From CAIXSE01 sp040769125 (lineage in GTDB: Bacteria; Actinomycetota; Thermoleophilia; UBA2241), in contig JAXGLO010000001.1 in NCBI GenBank assembly GCA_040769125.1, forward strand, positions 1,674,001 through 1,738,000: a DNA stretch of 64,000 bases, in the 5' to 3' direction. The notes under the pieces are model-generated. The model was not told the DNA's origin. It made no database searches and saw nothing but the letters and a program-made list of their open reading frames with translations. Positions 9,438 through 16,898 of the stretch are shown one piece after another. The translations under genes and the position numbers were made by a program. Position 1 is the first letter of the stretch. The number at the start of each line of letters is the position of its first letter.

Positions 9438-9501
9438 GAGAGGAACGTCGTGACCTGCCCCCGAGACTTGCTGAGAGGAACGTCGCGACCCGCCCCCGAG
9501 A
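9438..9501. repeat. Two-copy direct repeat, 29 bp with 35-bp period
   Basis: GAGAGGAACGTCG-type units occupy 9438-9466 and 9473-9501 and differ at only two positions. They lie in the 206-bp gap between prfB and the deaminase gene, near the prfB stop. No coding function is apparent. Confidence 0.8.
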
Positions 9502-9525
9502 TCGAGGCCCGCGACCTGAACCTGA

Positions 9526-10687
9526 TTACTTGCGCGGTGGGCTGCCCTCGCTGCGCCACACGAGGAAGGCGCGCGTGAAACCGTCGAGATCGCCGTCGAG
9601 CACGGCCTGAGTGTTGCCGACCTCGAAGCCGGTTCGCAGGTCCTTGACCATCTGATACGGGTGCAGGACGTAGCTGCGGATCTGGCTACCGAAGTCGACG
9701 TTCATCACCTGGCCGCGCTCCCTGGCCAGCTCCTCGGCCAGCTTGCGCTCCTCGAGCTCCACCAGCTTCGACTTGAGCATGCGCATCGCCACGGCCTTGT
9801 TCTGGAGCTGTGAGCGCTCGTTCTGGCATTGCACGACTATCCCGGTGGGATGGTGCGTGATGCGGATCGCGGAGCTCGTCTTGTTGACGTGCTGACCGCC
9901 GGCGCCGCTGGCGCGGTACGTATCGATGCGCAGGTCGTCCTCGTTGACCTCTACGTCAACGTCCTCGCTCACCAGAGGCGACGCGTCGACCGAGACGAAG
10001 CTCGTATGGCGGCGATTGGCGGAGTCGAAGGGGCTCAGACGCACGAGACGATGTACGCCGCGCTCGGCCTGCAGAAGCCCGTAGGCGTTGTCGCCCTCGA
10101 CGGTAAGCGTGGCGCTCTTGAGACCGGCCTCGTCGCCTTCCTGCGAGTCGTTGATCTCGACCTTGAAGCCGCGGTGCTCGAACCAGCGCAGGTACATGCG
10201 CAGAAGCATCTCGGCCCAGTCCTGCGACTCGGTGCCGCCGGCGCCGGAGTGGATGGTGAGGATGGCGCCGCCTTCGTCGTACTTGCCGCTGAAGAAGCGC
10301 TGCTCTTCGCCGCGCTCAAGGTCGATGTCGAGGCGGACGACGCCGTCCGCGAGCTCCTGGAGGAGCTCCTCGTCGACGGCGTCGCCGGCAAGCTCCTCGC
10401 GCAGCAGCTCCTCGGTGGACTCGAGGTCGCCGTAGCGCTCCTCCAGATCGGCGAACTCCTGGAGGCGCCGCTTGATGCGACTGTAGTCGGCGGACACCTG
10501 CAAGGCCGCCTCCTGGTCGTCCCAGAAGTCGGCGGCGCGCATGCGCTCCTCGAGAGCCTCGAGGTCGGCTGTCAGCCTGGCGGGGTCAAAGATAGCTCCG
10601 CAGCCAGCCCAGGCGCCCGCAGGCCTCCTTGAGCCGCTCGCGGAGCGCGTCCAACTGAACGAGCGCTTCTGAGGCAGTCGTGCTCAT
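9526..10687 (-). CDS. prfB: Peptide chain release factor 2, expressed through a programmed +1 frameshift
   Basis: RF2 recognises UGA and UAA and triggers peptide release. The first frame starts at ATG 10687 and runs 33 codons (beginning MSTTASEALVQ) to CTT TGA (10591-10586). Shifting +1 at CTTTGAC continues as DPARLTADLEALEERM and the rest of RF2, giving about 386 residues. Downstream, the codon-recognition tripeptide SPF (about 218-220) and the catalytic GGQ (about 263-265) are intact. The slippery site TATCTTTGAC is the same as in Escherichia coli, and an SD-like GGAG lies just upstream. RF2 shortage causes pausing at UGA and favours the shift, so the gene autoregulates. The first reading frame is longer than the roughly 25 codons familiar from enterics. 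The order comF, hpf, secA, prfB is common in Gram-positives. Confidence 0.95.
10585..10591 (-). promoter_or_regulatory. prfB programmed +1 frameshift site (CTTTGAC)
   Basis: Minus-strand CTT TGA C, preceded by TAT and by a GGAG that can pair with 16S rRNA three bases before the TAT. The zero-frame TGA ends a 33-codon leader; slipping by one base restores the frame of the RF2 body. Confidence 0.92.
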
Positions 10688-11085
10688 GGTCGGGTGAGTA
10701 TAGCCGCGGCAGCCGGCGGCCGCGACCGGCGGCCGCCGGCTGCCTTACGACGAAGCGCCTGGTGTCCGTGCGCCTTGTGTGCTGCCGGCCGCGTCCGGCC
10801 TGCGCGCCGACCGGCCGCCTCCGGCCTGTGTGCCGCCGACCGCGTCCGTCCTCGCCGACTCCTTCCGTCGACGTGTCTCCGCCGCCTCGACCTCACGACA
10901 CGCCGGAAGCCCTCACAGATGAGATCGGGCCCGCACAGATGATGCCCATCGTTCTCTAAGCGCAGGGCGAGTGTCGCGAGGAGATCGACCTCGGAGAAAC
11001 GCGACTCCATCGGCGCCCTGCCAGCGCAGACCGGCCTGCGTGCGACGCCGACCGCTGTGACGCAACGACATGGTCGAATGTATGC
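10688..11085. other. Gene-free stretch with a 14-bp hairpin and GC-rich imperfect repeats
   Basis: Just upstream of prfB lies a perfect inverted repeat with 14-bp arms (10708-10721 and 10731-10744). It is followed by three imperfect copies of a roughly 26-bp GCCG-rich unit between about 10776 and 10854. The 17-mer at 10728-10744 recurs at 28306-28322. The region must hold the prfB promoter (minus) and lies behind the padR promoter (plus). An open minus-strand frame here (from ATG 11010) has low-complexity sequence and I do not call it a gene. Confidence 0.5.
10708..10744. repeat. Perfect inverted repeat upstream of prfB
   Basis: Arms of 14 bp (GGCAGCCGGCGGCC and its complement) flank a 9-nt loop. 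It sits about 20 bp before the prfB start on the minus strand, so it would fold in the 5' UTR of the prfB mRNA. There is no T-run. Confidence 0.75.
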
Positions 11086-11115
11086 TTGACAATACTGTGT
11101 CACACACAGTATAGT
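11086..11115 (+). promoter_or_regulatory. padR promoter with an embedded 21-bp palindromic operator
   Basis: TTGACA (11086-11091), an 18-nt spacer and TATAGT (11110-11115) make a near-consensus sigma-70 promoter. A perfect palindrome, ATACTGTGT-CAC-ACACAGTAT (11092-11112), fills the spacer and enters the -10. This is a natural site for autorepression by the PadR protein encoded immediately downstream. The expected transcription start falls on or next to the A of the first ATG (11122), so the mRNA is probably leaderless. Confidence 0.85.
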
Positions 11116-11121
11116 ATCACC

Positions 11122-11481
11122 ATGAACAGCGAAGCCATGAACCACGAAGACCAGATCGTAGCCGGGCATCTTCAGGAACTCCGTCGCGGCTCCGTCGTAC
11201 TCGCCTGCCTGAGCGTGCTGCGTCGCCCGCAGTATGGCTACTCGCTCCTCAGGGTGCTCGATGAAGCGAGCATCCAGACGGACGCAAATACGCTCTACCC
11301 GCTGCTGCGCCGCCTCGAGAGCCAGGGCCTTCTCACGAGCGCCTGGAACACCGACGGCACACGACCGCGCAAGTTCTACAGCACGAGCGACGCCGGCGAC
11401 CGCGTGCTTGAGCGCCTTGCGACAGAGTGGACGAAGCTCGGCGCAGACCTCGCTCAACTCCTACGGAGGGAGGAAGCATGA
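11122..11481 (+). CDS. PadR-family winged-helix transcriptional repressor
   Basis: 119-residue DNA-binding protein. The PadR core is clear: GSVVLACLSVL, then QYGYSLLRVLDE, then the recognition helix region TLYPLLRRLESQGLL and the wing RPRKFYSTSDAG. A short C-terminal helix follows for dimerisation (about residues 91-119). The first ATG (11122) lies at the predicted transcription start and is chosen. A second ATG at 11137 has no good SD either. It overlaps the next gene, a HAAS-domain membrane protein, by ATGA; this pairing is a standard two-gene unit in which PadR represses its own operon. The inducing ligand is unknown. Confidence 0.92.
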   Translation: MNSEAMNHEDQIVAGHLQELRRGSVVLACLSVLRRPQYGYSLLRVLDEASIQTDANTLYPLLRRLESQGLLTSAWNTDGTRPRKFYSTSDAGDRVLERLATEWTKLGADLAQLLRREEA

Positions 11482-12485
11482 ACGATCTCGTCGACCGCTA
11501 CGTGTGGGCAGTCGCCAAGGACCTGCCGGCCGACGCGCGTGAGGACGTCGCGCGCGAGCTGCGCGCCACCATCGAGGACATGGTCGAAGCACGCGGGCAG
11601 GCCAGCGACGAAACGATCCGTGAGGTGCTCGTCGAGCTCGGCGATCCGTCCCAGCTGGCACTCCGGTACAGCGGCAGAAAGCGCTACCTCATCGGTCCCG
11701 CCGTCTACCCGTTTTACGCGCGCCTGCTCAAGACGCTGATCACGATCATTGTCCCGATCGTGCTCGCCGCAACTCTGTTCGACCGCCTCCAGACGAAGGA
11801 CAACGTCGTCATCGGCATCCTCGAAGCGCTGAACGCCAGCCTGCTGGCCGGCATCATGGTGTCGTTCTGGGTCACGCTCGTCTTCGCCGTCCTCGAGCGC
11901 GCGGATGTCCGTCCAAATCAACCACATGCCGGCGGCGGTAAAGCCTGGAGCCCCGACGCCCTTCCACAGGTCATCGAGAAGCGCCAGATCAGGCTGGTGG
12001 AAACGATCTTCTCCGTGGTGGCGCTCTCCCTTCTCCTCGTCGCCGTCCTCTGGCTGCGTTCGCACTCGGGGACGCACCTGCCGACCGACGCCGAGGGTGG
12101 ATCGATCCCGTTCCTCGACGCGGGCTTGTGGACCTTCTGGATGCCCGCCTTCATCGCGACGATAGCGGCGAACATGGCCACCGAGATCTGGAAGTACGTC
12201 TCCGGATACTGGACCCTGCCCCTGGCGATAGTAAACGTCGTCGTCAACGCCCTCTTCTCCGGCATCGTGATGGCGATCCTGGCGACGCAGACCGTGATCT
12301 CCCCCGCGTTCCTCGCGGCGTTCTCGGATCAGACGGGCACCGAGTTCCCCGTCGGCGTCGTCGGGACGGCCTTCCTGGTGCTCGTGCTCGGCATCTGTGT
12401 GGCGGACAGCATCGAGGGCGTGATCAAGCACCTGAGGCTGCGCCGCGCGTTGCAGGCCAGCCGGCTCACGAGGGGAGCCGGCTGA
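11478..12485 (+). CDS. HAAS-domain multi-pass membrane protein paired with PadR
   Basis: 335-residue membrane protein. Residues 1-75 form the HAAS/permease-prefix type helical domain (VDRYVWAVAKDLP, AREDVARELRATIEDM, VLVELGDPSQLALRY), which is typically encoded beside PadR regulators. About six hydrophobic segments follow, near residues 85-100, 113-135, 175-195, 217-235, 250-275 and 295-318, with an acidic soluble loop between the third and fourth. The start ATG overlaps the padR stop and has GGAGGGAGG upstream. The function is not established. It may sense membrane state or regulate a transporter, and no transporter gene is adjacent here. A terminator-like hairpin follows. Confidence 0.8.
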   Translation: MNDLVDRYVWAVAKDLPADAREDVARELRATIEDMVEARGQASDETIREVLVELGDPSQLALRYSGRKRYLIGPAVYPFYARLLKTLITIIVPIVLAATLFDRLQTKDNVVIGILEALNASLLAGIMVSFWVTLVFAVLERADVRPNQPHAGGGKAWSPDALPQVIEKRQIRLVETIFSVVALSLLLVAVLWLRSHSGTHLPTDAEGGSIPFLDAGLWTFWMPAFIATIAANMATEIWKYVSGYWTLPLAIVNVVVNALFSGIVMAILATQTVISPAFLAAFSDQTGTEFPVGVVGTAFLVLVLGICVADSIEGVIKHLRLRRALQASRLTRGAG

Positions 12486-12543
12486 GAGCCGGGGGTCCGG
12501 CTCGATGCCGCACATGAGCCAGGCGAACGTGACGGCATCACAC

Positions 12544-12578
12544 GGGGCATAGCCGGATCGACGATCCAGCTACGCCCC
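12544..12578. terminator. Bidirectional terminator-like hairpin between HAAS gene and secA
   Basis: GGGGC-A-TAGC pairs with GCTA-C-GCCCC around an inner perfect GGATC/GATCC stem. The structure overlaps the secA stop and lies between two convergent genes. A T-run is absent on the plus side, so strength is uncertain. Confidence 0.5.
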
Positions 12579-15221
12579 ATGGCACTTCTTGTATTTCTTC
12601 CCGCTCCCGCACGGGCACGGATCGTTGCGCCCGACGCGAGTCTCGACGTGCCGCTGCTTCACCGCCACCCCGCCTCCGGCCTGCGCCGCGGCGCGCCGAT
12701 CGGCGGCGCCGGCCTGGGCCTGGGCCGCAATGTTGGGCGGCGGCGTGTCGGCGAACCCCCCCGCCGCCATCGCGACATCGGAGAAAGACGTCTCCGTGAT
12801 GAGGTCGTCGCCGCTCGAGTAATTGAGCGCCACCATTGGCTCGTCAAGGGCGACGGAGGCGAACATCGCGAGATCCTCGGGGCTGTTCTTAAGGATAGTG
12901 GTCACAGTGCTGACCTTGATGCTCTCGAGCATCTCCTGGAAGAGATCGAAGCCCTCGTTCTTGTACTCGACGAGAGGATCGCGCTGCCCCAGCGCCCGCA
13001 GGTGAATGCCCTCCTGCAGGTAGTCCATGTCGAGCAGATGGTCCTTCCAGCGAGTGTCGACCACCTGCAGCATCACGGCGCGCTCCACGCTGCGCATCTG
13101 CTCCTCCCCGATGACGCGCTCCCGCTCGTCGTACTGGGCGAGCGCGTCATCCACAGCGATCTCCACGACCTCATCGATGCCGCCGGGAACCGCAGTGACG
13201 TCCGACCTGCCGATAGCCGGGTCGTAGAGCTGCCGCAGGCCGACGAAGAGGGCGTCGAGATCCCACTCTTCGGCGTACTGCTCGTTGCCCAGGGCGCCGA
13301 AAACGGCGCCCTCGACGAGTTCGCCCACCATCTCGCGAACCTGCTCACCGAAGTCCTCGCCCATGAGGATGCGCTGGCGCTGGTCGTAGATGACACGGCG
13401 CTGCTCGTTCATGACCTCGTCGTACTTCAGGACGTTCTTGCGGCGCATGAAGTTGAGCTCCTCGACCTTGATCTGCGCCTTCTCGACCACATTGCTGAGC
13501 ACCTTCGCCTCGAGCGGCTCGCCATCTGACGGGCCCAGCCGGCTGAGCACGCGATACATGCGGTCGCCGGCGAAGAGCCGGATGAGCTCATCCTCAGCCG
13601 AGAGATAGAAGCGGCTTTCGCCGGGGTCGCCCTGGCGACCGGAGCGGCCGCGGAGCTGGTTGTCGATGCGGCGGCTCTCGTGGCGCTCGGTGCCGAGCAC
13701 GTACAGGCCGCCCACCTCGCGCACTCCCTCTCCGAGCTTGATGTCGACGCCGCGGCCCGCCATGTTGGTAGCGATCGTCACGGCGCCGCGCTGACCGGCG
13801 TTCTCGATGATGCCGGCCTCCCGCTCGTGCTGCTTGGCGTTGAGCACATCGTGCGGCACGCCGCGGCGCTCGAGCAGCCGTGAGAGCATCTCGCTGGTCT
13901 CGACTGAGACCGTGCCGACCAGGACCGGCTGCCCGCTCTCGTAGCGCCCGACGATGTCTTCGACGACGGCCGCGAACTTCTCCTTCGTCGTCGTGAAGAT
14001 CAGGTCGTTTTCGTCGAGGCGAATCATCGGCGCGTTGGTCGGGATCTGAACGACGTCGAGGCCGTAGATCTGGCGGAACTCGTCCTCCTCGGTCTTGGCG
14101 GTTCCGGTCATCCCGGCGAGGATCTCGTACATGCGGAAGTAGTTCTGCAGCGTGATCGTGGCGAGCGTCTGGTTCTCCTCGCGAATCGGCACCCGCTCCT
14201 TGGCCTCGATGGCCTGGTGCAGGCCCTCGGAGTAGCGGCGCCCGTCGAGAATGCGCCCTGTGAACTCGTCGACGATCAGCACCTCGCCGTTCTGCACCAC
14301 ATATTCCACGTCCCTGTGATACAGGGACTCGGCGCGCAGCGCCTGCAGAAGGTGATTGACGAGGCCGCCGTTGGAATCCTTGTAGAGGTTGTCAATGCCG
14401 AGGGCGCGCTCGACCTTGGCGACGCCGCGCTCCGTCACGGCCGCGGTGCGCTGCTTCTCGTCGACCTCGTAGTCCTCCCCGGGCTGCAGGCGCGACACGA
14501 CGCGCGCGAACTCCCGGTATGTATTGGCCGCCGTCTCCGGCGCGCCGCTGATGATGAGCGGCGTCCTGGCCTCGTCGACGAGGATGGAGTCGACCTCGTC
14601 GACGATGCAGTAGTAGTGACTGCGCTGGACCATATGCTCGCGGCGCATGGTCATGTTGTCGCGCAGATAGTCGAAGCCGAACTCGGAGTTGGTGCCGTAG
14701 GTGACGTCGGCGTTGTACTGGGCACGCCGCTGCTCGGGCGACATGTTGGCCTGGATACAGCCCACCTCGAGCCCCAGGAACCGGTAGACCTGGCCCATCC
14801 ACTCGGCGTCGCGCCGCGCCAGATAGTCGTTGACGGTGACGAGGTGAGCGCCGCGCCCAGCAAGCGCGTTGAGGTACATCGGCATCGTCGCGACCAGCGT
14901 CTTGCCCTCGCCGGTCTTCATCTCCGCGATGTCGCCCTCGTGCAGGACGATGCCGCCCAGCACCTGGACGTCGAAGGGCCGCATGCCGAGCGCCCGTTTG
15001 GCGGCCTCGCGAGCAGTTGCGAACGCCTCGAAGAGGAGGTCGTCGAGCAGCTCGCCATTGGCGAAGCGCTGGCGAAACTCCGGCGTCCTCGCCCGCAGCT
15101 GCTCGTCGGTAAGACAGGCAACGTCGTTCTCGAGATCGGCGACGCGTGCCGTCTGCTCCTCAAGGACCTTCAGACGCCGGCCCTCGCCGACGCGCAGCAG
15201 TTTGTCAACGATCTTGATCAC
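12570..15221 (-). CDS. secA: SecA, preprotein translocase ATPase
   Basis: Cytoplasmic motor that drives proteins through SecYEG. Walker A is MKTGEGKT (101-108), and the NBD1 DEVDSILVDEARTPLI segment and the NBD2 GRSGRQGDPGESRF segment are present. The C terminus ends in a complete zinc-binding SEC-C motif (CPCGSGKKYKKCH) after an alanine-rich linker. The 883 residues are full length. The start is GTG at 15221 with GGGAG about 13 bases upstream; similarity begins immediately. It lies between hpf and prfB, a conserved order. A separate promoter is proposed because of the 135-bp gap from hpf. Confidence 0.97.
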   Translation of the reverse strand: MIKIVDKLLRVGEGRRLKVLEEQTARVADLENDVACLTDEQLRARTPEFRQRFANGELLDDLLFEAFATAREAAKRALGMRPFDVQVLGGIVLHEGDIAEMKTGEGKTLVATMPMYLNALAGRGAHLVTVNDYLARRDAEWMGQVYRFLGLEVGCIQANMSPEQRRAQYNADVTYGTNSEFGFDYLRDNMTMRREHMVQRSHYYCIVDEVDSILVDEARTPLIISGAPETAANTYREFARVVSRLQPGEDYEVDEKQRTAAVTERGVAKVERALGIDNLYKDSNGGLVNHLLQALRAESLYHRDVEYVVQNGEVLIVDEFTGRILDGRRYSEGLHQAIEAKERVPIREENQTLATITLQNYFRMYEILAGMTGTAKTEEDEFRQIYGLDVVQIPTNAPMIRLDENDLIFTTTKEKFAAVVEDIVGRYESGQPVLVGTVSVETSEMLSRLLERRGVPHDVLNAKQHEREAGIIENAGQRGAVTIATNMAGRGVDIKLGEGVREVGGLYVLGTERHESRRIDNQLRGRSGRQGDPGESRFYLSAEDELIRLFAGDRMYRVLSRLGPSDGEPLEAKVLSNVVEKAQIKVEELNFMRRKNVLKYDEVMNEQRRVIYDQRQRILMGEDFGEQVREMVGELVEGAVFGALGNEQYAEEWDLDALFVGLRQLYDPAIGRSDVTAVPGGIDEVVEIAVDDALAQYDERERVIGEEQMRSVERAVMLQVVDTRWKDHLLDMDYLQEGIHLRALGQRDPLVEYKNEGFDLFQEMLESIKVSTVTTILKNSPEDLAMFASVALDEPMVALNYSSGDDLITETSFSDVAMAAGGFADTPPPNIAAQAQAGAADRRAAAQAGGGVAVKQRHVETRVGRNDPCPCGSGKKYKKCHGA

Positions 15222-15265
15222 GCGCGCATCACTCCCGGGTCGCGGGCTCGATTACTCGTCCGGCA

Positions 15266-15293
15266 GCGCGGTGCCCTGCCGCAGGCACAGCGC
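15266..15293 (-). promoter_or_regulatory. Strong hairpin in the secA 5' untranslated region
   Basis: GCGC-x-GTGCC and GGCAC-x-GCGC form a 9-bp stem with one internal mismatch and an 8-nt loop, 45-72 bases before the GTG start. There is no T-run, so it may affect mRNA stability or translation rather than termination. Confidence 0.5.
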
Positions 15294-15331
15294 CACAGAC
15301 CCACTCCCCGCAGACGCCTTGTGCCGAGCCT

Positions 15332-15360
15332 AGTGTACGCCCGGATCCCGGCGGCGTCAG
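15332..15360 (-). promoter_or_regulatory. Candidate secA promoter
   Basis: On the minus strand, CTGACG (15360-15355), 17 nt and TACACT (15337-15332). The -35 overlaps the hpf stop codon. The predicted 5' UTR is about 105 nt. Confidence 0.5.
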
Positions 15361-15998
15361 CTCTCCATCGGCTCGATCAGGCCGTAGTTCCCGTCACCAC
15401 GACGGTACACGACGTTGATGTGACCGGACTCGACGTTGGTGAAGACGAAGAAATCGTGCCCGACGAGCTCGAGCCGGAAGGTCGCCTCGTCGGGCGACAT
15501 CGGCTTCAGGACGAACCGCTTGGTCTTGACGATACGCCCGCCGTCGACGACCGCAGGATCCTCGACGGCCGCGGCGCTCTCGCCGGAGGCCTCCTCGTCG
15601 AGCGCCGCATCGTCCACCGCCGCCGGTTCTGACTCGAGCACGCTCTCCTCAACGAGCGGCAGCTTGGCGTGACCGTGGCGGGTTCTGTCGCGCAGCTTGC
15701 TGAGATACTTCCTGACGCGTCGCACGAGCTTGTCGATGACCAGATCGATGGCCGCGTACATGTCGATCGCCGATTCACTGGCGCGGATCACGGGCCCCCG
15801 CGTGAAGACCGTCGCCTCGGCGATGCACGGCTCGGCGATGCGCGGGTTCTTCTCGACCCTCAGCTCGAGCTCTACCTGCGTCACTTCGTCGATTCGGCGC
15901 TGCTGCAGAAGCTTGTGCACGCGCTCGATCTTCTCGCTGGCGTAGTCGTGCAACGGCTCCGTGACGGTGACGTTGCGACCCTTGATCTGGGTTTTCAT
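15357..15998 (-). CDS. hpf: Long-form ribosome hibernation promoting factor
   Basis: Binds the 30S decoding region and makes inactive 100S ribosome dimers in starved cells. The N-terminal S30AE domain (about residues 1-105) begins with TQIKGRNVTVTEPL. An acidic, alanine-rich linker (about 115-150) leads to the C-terminal dimerisation domain, with KTKRF and FFVFTN motifs. This architecture marks the long form, so RMF is not needed. Two ATGs are close together. The second (15998) is chosen because AAGGAG is eight bases upstream and it overlaps the comF stop as ATGA; the first is only two bases from the SD. It is the last gene of a ten-gene operon. Confidence 0.93.
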   Translation of the reverse strand: MKTQIKGRNVTVTEPLHDYASEKIERVHKLLQQRRIDEVTQVELELRVEKNPRIAEPCIAEATVFTRGPVIRASESAIDMYAAIDLVIDKLVRRVRKYLSKLRDRTRHGHAKLPLVEESVLESEPAAVDDAALDEEASGESAAAVEDPAVVDGGRIVKTKRFVLKPMSPDEATFRLELVGHDFFVFTNVESGHINVVYRRGDGNYGLIEPMES

Positions 15999-16897
15999 CG
16001 ACATCGCTCCTTCTGGACGGCGTTGTCTAGCGATGCTTGGGAGGGTGAGCTGCGAATGGTTCGCGCGAACGTGAACACGTGAGTATCGAGACCTTCTTGA
16101 ACGAGTGTCTTTGCGCTTTGATTCAGCGTCTCACCCGTAGTGTATACGTCGTCTATTACAAGCACTCGCCCGAACTTCTTCTTTACCCCGTCCACATCCT
16201 CCCGCAACACAAACGCGTCGCGTACGTTGGCGGCCCGGGCGGCGCCGGCGAGGGTGCTCTGGCGCGAGCCGTGCCGGACCCGGCGGAGCAGCGGAGCATA
16301 CGGCAGCCCGACGGCACGGGCAAGCCGACGGGCGAGCAGCTCCGCCTGATTGAAGCCACGTTCGAGCCCACGTCGGCGGTGCGCAGGAACCCAGGTGACG
16401 AGGTCGACGGAGGCGGCGGGCAGGCAGCCCTTGGACAGCCTTCCGCTCGGGAGGCCGCAGGCGGCCGTGAAGGCGGGCAGCGCAAGCCGCCCCATCTCGT
16501 CGCAGAGCGAGCGCAGAGCGCCGAACTTGCAGGCGCCGACCAGGGCGCGAGCCGGCCCTTCATAGACGAATGCGGCGGTCGCCGTCGTGAAGGCCAGGTC
16601 CCGGCACCCGCATTCGCGGCAGCGGCGCGACGCGGCGATCGCAGCGTCCGCGCGCCGGGGCGATGCGCCCCTGCCGCGCAGCTCTGCGGCGCGCTCCCGT
16701 CTGCCGGCGGCGCCAGGCGGCGCCCAGAGACCCGGCGCCCCGCAGCGAGAGCAACGCGGTGCGGGCAGCGGCTGCAGCCCGGCGGCGCACCGCTCACAGA
16801 GCCAGGCGCCGACGGCGCGGCACTGCACACAGCGCTTGGGGAACACGAGGTCGAGGACGCCGTCGATGACCGCGCCGGCGCTCATCGACGGCACCAT
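15995..16897 (-). CDS. comF: ComF family phosphoribosyltransferase-like protein
   Basis: Homologue of ComFC, linked to DNA uptake or post-uptake processing of DNA in competent bacteria. An N-terminal zinc-ribbon region carries CxxC pairs (CVQC, CERC, CSRC) and a later CRECGC. It is followed by a type I phosphoribosyltransferase domain with WVPAHRRRGLERGFNQAE and the PRPP loop VLVIDDVYTTGET. The stretch between the zinc region and the second cysteine cluster is longer than usual and Arg/Ala rich. ATG 16897 follows the upstream stop by one base; an ATG at 16885 is an alternative start. The stop overlaps hpf, as in many Gram-positive genomes. Confidence 0.88.
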   Translation of the reverse strand: MVPSMSAGAVIDGVLDLVFPKRCVQCRAVGAWLCERCAAGLQPLPAPRCSRCGAPGLWAPPGAAGRRERAAELRGRGASPRRADAAIAASRRCRECGCRDLAFTTATAAFVYEGPARALVGACKFGALRSLCDEMGRLALPAFTAACGLPSGRLSKGCLPAASVDLVTWVPAHRRRGLERGFNQAELLARRLARAVGLPYAPLLRRVRHGSRQSTLAGAARAANVRDAFVLREDVDGVKKKFGRVLVIDDVYTTGETLNQSAKTLVQEGLDTHVFTFARTIRSSPSQASLDNAVQKERCR

Positions 16898-16898
16898 C

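Noticed and set aside
10776..10854. Short GC-rich repeats resembling a tiny CRISPR-like array
   Set aside because: Units are imperfect, contiguous and without unique spacers, and there are no cas genes in the window.
10684..11010. Minus-strand frame from ATG 11010 whose stop overlaps the prfB ATG (MESRFSEVDLLATLAL...)
   Set aside because: The overlap is attractive, but there is no SD, the last two thirds are Arg/Ala/Gly-rich and cross a perfect hairpin and repeats, and no family is recognised.
14217..15632. Long plus-strand frame opposite secA and hpf
   Set aside because: Antisense shadow: composition is skewed to Val, Asp, His and Leu and no motif is recognisable.
16002..16004. First ATG of hpf as the start
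   Set aside because: It is only two bases from the SD AAGGAG; the ATG six bases later has ideal spacing and overlaps the comF stop.
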